From NCBI GenBank assembly GCA_013397075.1, contig VWZS01000910.1, positions 3,851 through 67,850 of the forward strand: a stretch of DNA of 64,000 bases, written 5' to 3'. This DNA comes from Rhabdornis inornatus. Lineage: Eukaryota > Chordata > Aves > Passeriformes > Rhabdornithidae. The notes under the pieces are model-generated. The model was not told the origin of the DNA. It searched no databases and was given only the letters and a program-made list of their open reading frames with translations. This document shows positions 45,353 through 57,200 of the stretch, one piece after another. The number at the start of each line of letters is the position of its first letter. Position 1 is the first letter of the stretch. Position numbers and translations under genes: made by a program.

Positions 45353-45449
45353 GCGAATGTTGCAATGTCATGTAGTTTCCAACTAAGAGATTAAATGATT
45401 CGATAAGTAAGTCATCTAATTAATTGGAAGACCCTTCCATGACAAATAC

Positions 45450-45496
45450 ATACATCTATATATATATAGATATATATATAGATATATATACATCTC
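45450..45496. repeat. AT-rich (TATATAGA)-type microsatellite in the GRP 3' UTR
   Basis: Repeated CTATATATATATAGATATATATATAG-like sequence, self-complementary and able to form hairpins. It lies between the GRP stop and its polyadenylation signal, so it would be in the 3' UTR. Confidence 0.9.
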
Positions 45497-45723
45497 AATA
45501 TCTCAAAGCCATCCAAATGAGAAAATGCAACCTTGAAAATGAAGTAGAGGATTTAGTTCTTGCTAAACCATACAAGAGTATGTGTATTTAAGTATGTACT
45601 TTACACAAAAGAATTCTTGTGTACAGAAAGTGGCCTTGTTGATTATCTGATACAATCAAGTGCTTGTGAAATATAGTCTCTTACAGAAAGTATTTAATTT
45701 CTTCATGATTTAGTGATCTTCTT

Positions 45724-45777
45724 TCAGCTTGGAGTGCTCTCTTTCATATTCACAACTTGAAGCAGATAGTCCATCAT
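45724..45777 (-). CDS. GRP: GRP coding exon 3
   Basis: Eighteen codons including TGA, following acceptor TTTTTATTAG and beginning a full codon, so it joins exon 2 in phase. Confidence 0.88.
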   Translation of the reverse strand: MMDYLLQVVNMKESTPS

Positions 45778-48700
45778 CTAATAAAAAGAGAAATATATAG
45801 ACCAGCCCTGAAAAAAGTAATTCACTAAGTTAATAAACCTACTATAAGTTAATAAGCCTAATAGATAACTGCTCTGTGCATTCACATAACAAACATATTC
45901 CTAATAATCTTTTTGAAACAGACCCCATTTGTCTTGGTTAGTGTAATAACCAACTGCCAAAGTAGGAGGAAAGTCATTCTCTCAAATAATTCTGTGTGCC
46001 ATCTCATTTATATCCTGTCTCATTAGTGTGAAAAAGCCAAGTAATAGAAACAATTTAAAGTTTATTTTCCAACTTACTTTTGCACTTAATCCAACTTGCA
46101 GGAGAGATTTGCATCCCCTTTAACTACATTAACTGTAATTTATTCACAGAATAAAGAGCAGGCAAGATATTAACTGAAAACAAAATAACACAGGTGCACT
46201 ATCCTAAGCTAAACTCCAAGAAGCATTGGGCTCACCTCTTCCATTCTTTGACTATCTGTGTGTTACAGCCATTTTCCTCCTCTGGGTGAGTCCTTTAGAA
46301 AGAATTCCTTTCTTCTTAAGAAATGCACAGCCCAGTGTGAGCATCAGCGGTGATGCACTGGATGATTTGGGCTAATAAGAAAGACCCTGAATTGAGTTAC
46401 CTGTGCTACTTATCTGTATTTACTTCTACCTTTGGGGCTTTCTGATCTTAAATTGAAAATTCAAGCTTTGAACTAAATCGGCTAAATTTGAAAGCATCCA
46501 TAAAACAAAGTTCTTGGAGTCTGTTCCCAACACAGCCAGTCTTTGCTGTGTGCAGCAGCTGGAGCACAGGGCTGCAGGCACAGACTCCTCGTGGCTGGCA
46601 TCTCTGTCAGTGCATGGGAATTGCAGCCCTTGGTGGCCCTGTGCTCCTGGGACAGCCATTCCAGAAGATGGCAGCAGGGTTCATAATTTACCTTCTTTTG
46701 GTCACATTTAGTATCTCAGTCTCCAACAGTACACTGCACAGGGAACAGTAACCTGCTGCAATTTTGGTGGCTGGTTCCTCCTAGAACAAGTTTCTGTTCC
46801 AAACTCACACAAAATATGCCTGGAAAAGTGTTTCATGCCAAGGACAAATTTTCTGGATGCACTGTGCCATCATCCTCAGCTTCCTGCACCTGGTAATCCT
46901 CTCCTATGCATGGACACCTTCCACAGCTGTGGTACAGCAGCACCTTACCCCAAGGTGTTGTCTAACCAAAGTCTGTGCACCTGAAATCCCTCACATCCTG
47001 ATAAATCTACACAATCTATCCCCAAAGGCCAGTTATGCATTTGTACCACTATGCACATGAATCCCACATTCCATATATCAGAGTTCTACCTTTATAAATA
47101 AGGCCTCTTTTATTCAAAATAACTTTTAAATGAAAAATAATTGTCATTATTTAAATGTTTGGGAAACTATCACAGCCCTCAAAAGAGTAAAGCACATTCC
47201 TTTTGATCTTCATGTTTTCTTCATCTAGAAGGAAGATCCCAGAAATACCTTAAATTTCGGGTGCTGTATTGAAGCCAAGGGGAGAACAGAACATCATATC
47301 CTATCTAGGGTGTGTATCATCAGGTATTTGCATCCAACAGCAGGAAAGTACAGCTACAGGTACTTTCATTAGATTTTACTTCAGAGTGGAGACAAAGAAA
47401 CGGTTGAATGACAGAAATCAAAGGTTCTATGGCCAAATGAGCTTCTGCAAGTTGTCCTCTATCTTAGTCACAGGAAAAACATCAGCTTTTTTACTAATCT
47501 TTGCAGAAATCTGCATGCTTAAGGCAATAACCTCATTATTACATAAGGATGTTCGATGTCTGACCACAGAAATGTGGTGAAAGTTAATTTATGGTGAAAG
47601 TACACACATATGGATATGACTCAACTTACCAGAGGCAACTTCCTAAGTAGGATTTATTGACAGATACTTTTAGGAGTCAGAACATTTCCCTCTTTACATT
47701 AAATAATGGAATTTGTTCATTTAATTTGATTACAAAGCTGCACACTGCAGAACTGAAGATGGAATAAATAGTTTATTTTTTAGATAGTATTAATAATCAG
47801 TTACTATGATGCATCACTACCATAAAGCCACAGGCAAAAAGAAACCTATGGGTAGCATTTGTATCACTGGTGTGAGAGACTTAAATCACACCTTAATTTA
47901 AAGGGTGATTTTTTTACCCACATTCAAATAAAAGCCTAAGTATTCACTGATTTGATTGCACCAGGATTTCAGGAGGGAAACTGGGCTGAAGTTAGACCAG
48001 GAATACTAATGACAGCATATTGCAGTAGAATATGGGAAGGAAAAAATCTTCCCATTGATGTCTTTAAGGGGGCGTATTAATCTTTTTATTCTATTTCATT
48101 GTCACCCAAAAGAATTCTGCAGCTTTGTCACTATGACTGTGCCTGAGGCATTGTAAGAAAAGGAGTATTCTTGTAGATCCTGTGATTTGTATTACACCCC
48201 AATTACTATCTGTAAAACCTCACTGTTATCCTTCCCAGTGTATTTTATAGGATTTCCCAAAAGAATAGGGATCAATCTGTTCCAAAACCTTGTTGTCTTG
48301 TGCAACAGCAGTAGGAAGAACACTAACCTGAGGGATGAGGAGGGACAGCTTATCAGTAGTCCCAGACTCCTTTAGCAAACCTAGGAATGACCACAGCAGT
48401 AGCCAGCACCATGGGCTGGAGGAAAGGCAAAGGAGACAGGGACAAAGGTGGGACCAGAGAAAATTCTGCAGCCCTTGGCTTTACTCAGCCCAAGGTAGAA
48501 TATCCTGAATGGTGATGGAAGGGGACAGTCAGTGTGATGTGGCTCCTTCTGCCCTCACACTCATTTTTCACACTATCTTGGCTTTGCTGGGCAGTATGTG
48601 CTGCCGGTGTGATCACCTAAGCATGAAGAAAAGAAAAGAATGGCCCAACCAAGCAGCTTGAAGGGAACCCAGGCACTAAAATCTACTGAATGCATGCCGT

Positions 48701-50026
48701 GTTTATGCCTGGCAGTAAACGAAGTCATCAAAAATAATTAGTGAGTGACAATCTGTAATCAAGAGCAGAGTCTTACTGCACAGTGTCTAATGCATGAGAT
48801 GCATTTTTGCTGCTTTTCTGGACAATCCACCAGTTAGAGGAATCTGATATGTTACTGTAAACCAAAAACTGAACACATGGAGTATCTTTACAGGTTTTAT
48901 CTTACTTACATGTTTCCAACTGCTATTGTCATCTGTNGGGACTGAAGGTTTTGCCAGTGTCACACATAATTATTTCTTCTGTCTCTTCTGTTACACTGTC
49001 AGAGAAAACGTGGCTGAGAAAGGGGCAGCGATAACCAAGTACATTGCCTGGAGATAGAGAGAGGCGCTCGGCAAGATTTGCCGGAATAAAAGTGGANAGG
49101 AGACAGGGACAAAGGTGGGACCACAGAAAATTCTGCAGCCCTTGGCTTTACTCAGCCCAAGGTAGAATATCCTGAATGGTGATGGAAGGGGACAGTCAGT
49201 GTGATGTGGCTCCTTCTGCCCTCACACTCATTTTTCACACTATCTTGGCTTTGCTGGGCAGTATGTGCTGCCGGTGTGATCACCTAAGCATGAAGAAAAG
49301 AAAAGAATGGCCCAACCAAGCAGCTTGAAGGGAACCCAGGCACTAAAATCTACTGAATGCATGCCGTGTTTATGCCTGGCAGTAAACGAAGTCATCAAAA
49401 ATAATTAGTGAGTGACAATCTGTAATCAAGAGCAGAGTCTTACTGCACAGTGTCTAATGCATGAGATGCATTTTTGCTGCTTTTCTGGACAATCCACCAG
49501 TTAGAGGAATCTGATATGTTACTGTAAACCAAAAACTGAACACATGGAGTATCTTTACAGGTTTTATCTTACTTACATGTTTCCAACTGCTATTGTCATC
49601 TGTCTCCCAGGTGTTCCTGGTATACCAGGGAAGCCCTCCTTTTAAAAAGTGACCACTTTTATTTTCATTCCTTTCCAGCAGCCTTAGCAAATATTTTGAG
49701 ATTTCTTCCCATTGCAGATACTCTTCCAGCTGCTTGATATTGTCAGGTAATGCTGAAAATGGTGTCTTGTTTTCTTCTTCAGAACCATAAGGAAAATCTC
49801 CAGTGCTTTTTTTTCCCATTAAATGTCCTGTAACAACAATTAAAGTAGCACAAAATTAACCAAAACTGGTAAAGATTTGATTGTTCAAACATCAGTGGGA
49901 CAGGGAAGGGAAGGGAAGGGGCTAANNNNNNNNNNNNNNNNNNNNNNNNNNNNNNNNNNNNNNNNCCTGCGCCGTCAGCAGCGCCAGCGCCAGCAGAGCC
50001 AGCGCCGCGGGCCGCCCGCCCCGCAT
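45724..50026 (-). CDS. GRP: GRP, gastrin-releasing peptide precursor (3 exons, exon 1 interrupted by gap)
   Basis: GRP is a bombesin-family neuropeptide prohormone, secreted and processed to an amidated C-terminus that activates GRPR. Visible exons on the minus strand are 50026-49966 (start codon and leader MRGGRPAALALLALALLTAQ, then 40 Ns), 49827-49577 and 45777-45724. Exon 2 opens with (G)HLMGKK: the last three residues of the amidated peptide, the glycine amide donor and the dibasic cleavage site. The C-terminal propeptide follows (STGDFPY..., QLEEYLQWEEISKYLL..., WYTRNTW) and ends in exon 3 with MMDYLLQVVNMKESTPS. The remainder of exon 1, encoding the N-terminal part of GRP through WAVG, and its donor fall in the gap. 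Intron 2 contains a probable assembly duplication. Confidence 0.92.
48431..48936. repeat. 506-bp direct duplicate, copy A (GRP intron 2)
   Basis: Nearly identical to 49098-49603; a single G/C difference was seen (CCAGAGAAA versus CCACAGAAA). Its right end carries 27 bp of GRP exon 2 with its donor and stops at a lone N at 48937. The broken exon copy is not a functional exon. Confidence 0.93.
48937..49097. other. Insert bounded by single ambiguous bases
   Basis: About 159 bp between lone Ns at 48937 and 49097, unlike either copy of the flanking 506-bp duplicate. The lone Ns sit exactly at the copy boundaries, which points to an assembly join. No coding content was seen. Confidence 0.85.
49098..49603. 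repeat. 506-bp direct duplicate, copy B
   Basis: This copy runs continuously into the intact GRP exon 2 (49577-49827), so it is probably the genuine locus, with copy A being a misplaced or alternate-haplotype copy. Confidence 0.9.
49577..49827 (-). CDS. GRP: GRP coding exon 2
   Basis: 251 nt: two bases completing a glycine codon, then 83 codons from HLMGKK to SSWKH. Acceptor TTGTTACAG; donor GTAAGT on the minus strand. Confidence 0.95.
49926..49965. other. Assembly gap (40 Ns) inside the GRP exon 1/intron 1 region
   Basis: Forty Ns follow G-rich AAGGGAAGGGG sequence and precede CpG-dense exon 1. The true missing length must exceed 40, because the rest of exon 1 alone needs roughly 70 or more bases plus a donor. 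Confidence 0.97.
49966..50026 (-). CDS. GRP: GRP coding exon 1, 5' part only
   Basis: The ATG at 50026-50024 begins a leucine/alanine-rich signal peptide of at least 20 residues before sequence is lost to the gap. The second residue R and the LALLALALL core fit GRP leaders. Confidence 0.85.
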
Positions 50027-50124
50027 CCTGCCCTGCTGCGGGTGCTGCCGGTGCTGCCCCGAGCCGCGCTCCGCTCCGGCTCCGGCTCCGCCAAGGCTCC
50101 CAAGTGCCGCCGCCGCCGCCCGCC

Positions 50125-50131
50125 ATTTATC
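50125..50131 (-). promoter_or_regulatory. GRP: TATA-like element of GRP
   Basis: Minus-strand GATAAAT in a GC-rich setting, about 100 bp upstream of the GRP start codon, at a distance suiting a 5' UTR of roughly 70 bases. Inference from position. Confidence 0.5.
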
Positions 50132-51009
50132 CGGAGCCGGGCCCGGCGCGAGCGGAGCCCCCGCGCCTGGCGCCTCCTCACGGGCCCGCTCCCCGCCCCG
50201 CGGGGGGAGCTGAGGCGGCGCCGGCCCCGGGCGCTGCCCCGGGCGGGGGGGCCGTTCTGTCTCTCGGTTACCTTCGCAACGCGGGCGCGTCCCACAAGTC
50301 CGTGTTCCCCCGCTCCGTACGCCGGCGGTCGGTGCTGGGGGCGGCCCGGGGCACCTCGGGGCGGCGCTGCCTCCTCAGAGGGCGGCCCGAGCCGCGGAGG
50401 GGCCGCTGAGGGGACCCGGGAGCTGCAGGGGCCGAGGTCACCCCCGCACTGCGGGACCGCACCGTGCGGGCTTCGGCTCGGCTGCGCTTGGGGCAAAGGG
50501 TTTCGTTGTCCCTCACTGGAACAGAAAACCTCGTGCAAAGAGCTTATTTTAATTTCCAGTATCGCCTAAATTTCCTGTCACAAGTGACAGTAAAGTGGAA
50601 GCGCATTTACGGGACTTCCTGCTTTCCTTGCACAGGGACCCTGTAAACTTTGCAGCACCCTGAGGTACCTAGAACTGGCCAACTTTGTAGAAAATGGATG
50701 AAAATAATTCCAGACGGAAGAGGCAGTGCAGGGAAAAGATGGAGACAGTACAGCCCTGGAAACGCCCTGAAGGGGAATACTGAAAGGTTTCACTGCAGTG
50801 AAGGTGGGTGAGCCGTGATGGGACATGAAGTCCTGATGCGCCGTTTGTCACCCAGAACAGCGGGGACAGTTCATGTGATAATTTTGCTGTCTAGAGAACG
50901 ATGGCAGGACGTAGGATACACAGGGAGCAGAGCTGACTGTAAGGAACCTGCCAGTTCCTCCAGCTAGCCCCACACGACTAGAGCTGAACTATCCCTACTG
51001 GAAGCTCCC

Positions 51010-51220
51010 ACGGATGTGAATTAACATAATTTCTGGGCAAACTCTTGTACAATTCCTTTTGAAATCAATTGTGTATCCTGCTGTACTGAGCCAAATTGTT
51101 CCCTTGTTTAGTTTTTGTTTACTGATTAATGTGATTCATTCTTTTCTTTTGGTTATTAATTATGCATTCCTGCTTAATTCACAATAGTATTCTCATGCTT
51201 CAAGTTTCAATGTGCACTCT
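51010..51220. promoter_or_regulatory. Candidate AT-rich enhancer 1 kb upstream of GRP
   Basis: Clustered words include TGTTTAC (forkhead), GATTAATGTGATTCATT, TTATTAATTATGCAT (homeodomain/POU) and ATTCACAATAG. The density is above the local background. No alignment was available to test conservation. Confidence 0.25.
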
Positions 51221-51959
51221 GCAGGACAGCTAGAGACATGTGCTCTGTGCATGACAGCTGATCAAATAATATATTGCCATCTAGAGAAACTTCTAATTGT
51301 TTGGAGCAATCAAGGCAGGAAATTGAAAAATTCAGGAAATTGTCCATTTTCAGAAAACAAAACCAAAGCCAACCAAACATGAATTCTTACTCAGTTCCTT
51401 GTTGCCCGGTAGTCCCAAATCTCTTTTACTGAAAATACAATGCAAACAAATAAACCTTTCTCATACGTTGTATATGTGCTATGTCTTTCTTTAATTACTT
51501 GTTTATAAGGATTTACTCTAATTCTTAATTTATTACTCTTCTAAGAAAAATAATAACTTGATAATATAGGGAAATATTATTCTGGACCCCCCACAACAGA
51601 AAAGGAACCAGGTACAACCAAAAGATGTTATGAACTGTGAGTGACTCAACTCACTCAAGACAATCTTTCTCTTTAAGAAGAAGCCTGATAACATCAATTT
51701 GTGTTTGAACATCAAGAAGCAAGTCTCTGTTTTAAAATACACTTCCCCTTTTCATATATCCCATGGCAAAGCAAAATGTTGCTGTGCTTCATGGCAGGAA
51801 AACATGAATGTTTTTAAAATGCTATTACCACAATAACACTCTTTAATCTGCTTCCTTTACATTTTAGACAAGCATCATTGTTCTATCAGCAACGCACATT
51901 TAAGGGCTATAGAAAGGGATAATATAAGAATGGTGTGCCTTTCATCATTTTCTTTGTAG

Positions 51960-52262
51960 GGATCCTGGTGTTAGACACAGCCAGGATGTACATACAGAAC
52001 AAACACTGGTGGAAGCCTATCTCCAACGTAATAACAGGCATGATCACTGAGGAATACTCTGTAAATGTCGAAGATGCTGAATACACTAATCTCCAACCAC
52101 TGCATTTCCAACCTGCACTCAGGGCAGGTGTTCTGCAAATAACCTCAACATCAACTCAGTGCAGCAATAGCTCCCTGAAGAACTGAAGACATTTCTCAGA
52201 AAAGAGCTCCACAACTTTACAGAGGCTGAATAATATGAAATAAAAACATTTATTTAATAAAG
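51960..52262 (+). ncRNA. 3'-terminal exon of an unknown plus-strand transcript
   Basis: A good acceptor (TTTCATCATTTTCTTTGTAG) at 51959 is followed by about 280 bp ending in AATAAA (52239-52244 and 52256-52261) and a GT-rich downstream stretch. An open frame crosses it to a TGA at about 52186 (DTARMYIQNKHWWKP...), but I recognise no family. It may be a long non-coding RNA, possibly divergent from the GRP CpG island, or a small lineage-specific gene. Upstream exons were not resolved. Confidence 0.4.
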
Positions 52263-52464
52263 CCCGGTGTATGATAGTTGATACTGTTTGTGCTGCATTT
52301 TGGGAAGCCCTGGGACAGTTGAAGCCTGACCACAGTGATTGCTCACTGCACATTTAACGTGTGCCAGGCTGCTGTGGCAGCCACAAGTTTGGGTTTAAGA
52401 TTTTTGCAGTGGAGGGGTTCAATAATCGGAGAATTCAAATGGGAAGCATTTATGGACATGCCTG

Positions 52465-52715
52465 TGGACCAGAACAGCCTACAGAGACCATCCAGCCCAA
52501 CAGCCTGAGCCCTTCCAGGCTGCCCAGACACTCAAGGGCATTGTCCAAGTGCTGCTGGAATGCTGAGCCTGGGGCATCCACCTTCTCCAGAGGGAGGCTG
52601 CTCCAGGTCTGAGCACCCCCTCAGTATGGAAATGCTTCCTAACATCCACTCTGATCCCCCCTGGCACAGCTCTGAGCCACTCCTGTGACTGGATCCCAGT
52701 GTCACATTAGCCAGC
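52465..52715 (-). mobile_element. CR1-like LINE fragment
   Basis: AGAGACCATCCAGCCCAACAGCC, GCCCAGACACTCAAGGGCATTGTCCAA and AATGCTTCCTAACATCCA follow the order expected for a reverse-complement avian CR1 3' region. It is 5' truncated and diverged. Boundaries are approximate. Confidence 0.7.
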
Positions 52716-52719
52716 TGCA

Positions 52720-54060
52720 AAATGTCTAGCTGCACTCTCTTGGAAGGGACTGACTGTGCTCGCATTGGGGTAGGTGGACAGCATAAATCTGGATTTCAGC
52801 AATACCAAGAGAAAGAAAAAAAAAAAATCTTACTCCACATACACCGTCTCCAAAAAACACATTATTTTTTCTTAACTGGGATGATACACCTCCAGGAAGA
52901 CTGCATTAAGGATCCCAACATTATTCTGCCATGCCATTTATTATACTCAATTTTATTTCTATACAATTTGACACAAAATAAGTAATTTTTATAATACAGT
53001 TGGATGTGAAAACTGCTTAATAAGACACAAAAGAAGTAATATTACTTGGAGAAATTCAGCAGTTGTCTGCTGAGCATGAGCTGTTACAACAGAAAAAGGT
53101 GTCATTATTGTATAATAGAGTATTTTTGCAGAAGTAAGGGATTACAGAAGAAACAGAACTCCAGAGGAAAAAAGCATCATGCTGTTCCTTACCAAAGCTA
53201 CAAAAACAAAGCCAACAAGGAAAACAAGTTCTGCTTTGTTGAAGGTGCAACACTGACATTTGAAGATAAGAGAAAAATACCAAATTTCATAAAAGACAGT
53301 TATCAGGTAAGTTTTTAAATGAAAAATCAATTTTATGTTTAACACTATTCAGGTGTCATATGATAGGAGAGAATAATTCATTCTCTAAACTGGCATAAGA
53401 GTTCTGGCCCCTTCTTGGCAATATCCCTGAAGTGTACTACTGTGCTATTCGTTCAGTAATTTACGAGTGTTATCAAAGCCCCAGAAAACCTTTTTGTTAG
53501 GTTTGTTTAAGAGCAAGAACACAAAAGGCAGACTTGTCAACAGCCTGAACACTAGCAATACACACAGTCCCTAAGAACCAGGCCTCTAAAAATCAGGCCA
53601 TCTGGGCTTTTTCCCTTACCCCATGAAGGAGCAAGTTTCAAATTCAGGGAAAAAGCTGTGAGTCCCCACTGCTCAGTAGCAAGTCAGAGTGAAACTCCCC
53701 TCCTTGGCTGTTTTTGTCAGCCACAACCAGCCAATTTAGGAATAACTCCGACTAAGCTCCTAGAACTTACTACCTGTTCAGAGATTCTGTCCTTACAAGC
53801 ACTGATCGAAACAATTTGTATGGTGGAGAAAAGAGGGCACTGACAGATTAAAAATAACCCCCAAAACAAACAGGAGGGCAAAAGCGGGTTCAGATGCAGC
53901 ACCAGACAAGAAAACCCACCACGGCATGGTAAGAGAGCCCTTAGCTGCTCCAGCACAACAGTCCTCCAAACCAGTGCCAGGCTAGCTGAGAGCAGTCTGT
54001 AGAAGGTGGTAAATATGTAATTTTGTAATTAGCCAGCAGCCAACAGCTTCACTCATTAGG
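52720..54060. other. Spacer between the unknown transcript and the SEC11C 3' end
   Basis: AT-rich with no recognised gene. A possible plus-strand internal exon around 53134-53308 (acceptor TTTTTGCAG, donor CAG|GTAAGT) has no identifiable product. Confidence 0.5.
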
Positions 54061-54065
54061 TGTCG

Positions 54066-54071
54066 TTTATT
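54066..54071 (-). terminator. SEC11C: SEC11C polyadenylation signal (minus strand)
   Basis: TTTATT on plus, AATAAA on minus, about 105 bp after the SEC11C stop codon. Confidence 0.65.
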
Positions 54072-54175
54072 TAGACAAGACAAAAGCTTGCAGAGTTTTG
54101 TAACCGTATACAGAAATGAAACCATCTGAAATATATTAGTTTTTTTCCCCCTGTATATTCCCTTTGTTCCTGTGT

Positions 54176-54229
54176 TTAGGATTCCCGTTTGAGCAGTACA
54201 TATGCTCCCATCACTGCCAGGAGAGCATA
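54176..54229 (-). CDS. SEC11C: SEC11C coding exon 6
   Basis: Residues 161-177 (YALLAVMGAYVLLKRES) and TAA. Acceptor TTCTTTGCAG on the minus strand. Confidence 0.96.
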   Translation of the reverse strand, partial: YALLAVMGAYVLLKRES

Positions 54230-57200
54230 CTGCAAAGAAACACAGAACACAGACTCGTCACAATCCCTCTCCACTGAGCTCTGAAAGCACAAACTGTCCA
54301 AAAGGTGCCCACTTAAAACATCACACCTTCCACAATTACAGAGCTCTGGTCCTACAGAATTGCAGGAAGATTTTAAAGTGATCAAATTCATCATAACCAG
54401 GCATCACAACTGGACAAACTTAACTAACAAAATTCTAATAGATTACATGTTTTCAACTAATTACACACAACAAATTCTACTGCCCAAGGAAACCCAGCTC
54501 ATCCTACATTAGGCACCAAACCACAGACACAAATTTATTAACATGTGTGTTTGGAAGCAAGGTTCTTACTGTCTGTACTCATTATTTTAACAATACAAGT
54601 ATTCAAAATGTCAGTACACATACCTTAAATTTTGGGTAGTCATTCATTATTATAGTTACCATTCCTACATAGGGCAAAAACCTGTAATTGATAAATTAAC
54701 AATTGTTAATTTAACTGACAATTGATAAATGCAAAATTAACCCACAAATATTACATGGAAGTATTTTAATGTTACTCAGTCTGCAATATTTCAGTGCAAT
54801 CCCATCATTTATGCCTGGGACTAATGCAGATCTGAATAGGAAGTAAAATTCATTAGTGTTCCTTAATCAAAGTTATCTGAGAAAATCTGAAGAGATTTCA
54901 GCTCAGCTGGAGAAGAGGACAAAGTCAAAATCTCAAACCTTGCATAAAATTCCTGTGGAATGCCAAAACAGTTTACGAGGAATTTCCAGCCACTCCAAGG
55001 AAAAGCTGGTTAATTTTGTATTTTCACATGAAGTATTTGTTAAACGTCCTTTTTATCACCCACACTCCACATCAGTGGGATCAGTGGGAGGACTATAGGA
55101 AGCAACTTTTCCAGGTTCTCTTTTTAATTACAATTCTATTTAAGAAATTTTAAAAATACATCAGATCTGGTTTGTATCAACAGCAGAACCGATTTAAGAA
55201 CATTTTGCTTTACTTACCCTCTTGCCCTTCCAACAACATCTTTCTTCTCTAACCAGTTTTGACCTTCTTTGTACAAGCCTCTATCATCAACTTCATTATT
55301 ATCCCCTTTAGTCAGAAATTTGATGTTCCCATTTCCTCTAGAAGGCAATGAGGTGATAAACTAAATGGCACTTAATTTAAAAATCTCAATTAACATCTAC
55401 AAAGCAAATGAGGATGAAAAGTGCTACAAGATTAGATAACAATGTTTGCTTTCAGGCCTGCTTATTGAACAAGCACCATTAAATCATTAACATTACAGAC
55501 TTTACTGACTTTATCTATCAACAGATATTAACAAGAAACGTTTTTTACAACACTCCTAGATTGTCAATTGATGTAAGCAATTACACAGTGGACATGAAAG
55601 GGATATTATCCATCCAGGCACTAAACTTCCTCCACAAAAGTCCTGTGTGTTTATCTGCATCTTCAACAGAACACAAATTCAAATAAAGTTCTTAAGCTTA
55701 CAGTCTGCAAATTAATTTCGCTCAAGTAGTGATATCAAGAAATGAGCAGTTCTCATAAAGACAATTTAGGTAATAATAAGAAAATTAAAACAGGTGATTC
55801 TTGGAAATTTTTAAAAAAGCATGGAAGAACAGATATTACTCAAGAAATAAACACCTTCAGTTCATGGAGCAAATATGTCAATGCTTGCCACCTCTAGCTT
55901 AGCTTTTCACTGTGCAGAACTAGGAGCAGAACAGTGGTTTGGAAAGAACTGTTTAGCAGAGTAGGCATCTGCAATCAAGGCCAAACCAAGCCCTCTCCCT
56001 GCTGCTTTTCAGCAAGAATTGTTGTGGGTAGTGTGGCCAAGAGACACAAGAATAAGAAGAATCTCTTCTTTTGTCTTGAGTCAAATTTGGAAAACTTCAG
56101 TTAGCAAAGCTCACACTCTGTCAGGCTGCACCCTGATCCTGAATCTCCACCTTCTGTCAAAAACTTGCTCTTATAACCAAAACCCTAACTGGACAACCAT
56201 CAGCATAGAGTGGATTCTGCTCCCATGCACATTCCTGCTGCCAGGATTCCTCCTGGACACAGCTTTACCTGCTCCAACTCTGAGCAGCTTTGCTGAGGGA
56301 AAGGTCTCAGACCCTCGAGAAGTGTGGCATAGAATTGGGGACAGAAGTGGATCATATCCTACAGCCGAGTTTTCTCTTACTGCTTATCCTCACTTGCCTT
56401 TCTCACACACTAAACCACAAGTAAACTGTCACTGAAAGCTATGGGGAAGGAAAGGAGCTTTACAAACAAAAAAATGCCAAGTTCCATTACTTTTCATGTA
56501 CTTTGATAACTCTGTGAACTATTGGAATGTCTCTGCCTTCAACTTTAAAAACAACTATTTCACCAGCTCTGATTGGGTCATCATGGAAATTCGTTAGGAA
56601 TAGCAGGTCTCCCCTGTGAAAAGCTGGTTCCATGCTGCCACTACAAACAACAAGAAAGAGAGACTTTGTTGGCATAAATGAAAGAAACACTATGAAATCA
56701 AAGAACATTTAATTCTCACAGAAAAACCCACAATTTTAACTGAGATCTGTAGCTTCGCCCATTCAGTAACACTGCTCAGACCTTTAACAGAACCCAAATC
56801 CCAGAAAGCAATCTGCAGGAGTTTACCCACTAAGTGAAGGAACTTCAAAGGATTTTAAAAGGTCTCACACATTTACTGCCCCTACAAACCTCAGTGGAAA
56901 CTGAGCCATGGCTACTGACAGTGTGACTTTTGCCAGAGCCCAAACACAGCTAGAAGAAAGTAAGTGTTTGAGTCTTTCTTTAAATAGGTGAGATTTCAAA
57001 TTCCAAATGTATCCAAGGGGAATGGGGAGGAGACAAAAGGCAAAACAATACCCGGACTTGAAGCAGAAAGGCTTTCCATTGACTCACCTGAGCACCACAA
57101 CAATGGGGCTCTCACTGCCAGTGATCACGATCAGCCCTTTCCAGATCATTAGGGCAGAAGACACAATCATAGCGAAATTTAAGACTTGGTAATATAGCTG

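Larger units (their letters stand above)
49966..50520. other. CpG island at the GRP promoter
   Basis: Dense CpG from the gap to about 50520, including a GCC trinucleotide run at 50106-50124. Overlapping open frames on both strands are composition artefacts. Confidence 0.8.

Noticed and set aside
53134..53308. Possible plus-strand internal exon with acceptor TTTTTGCAG and donor GTAAGT
   Set aside because: Lies beyond the apparent 3' end at 52262 and encodes nothing recognisable; too weak to call.
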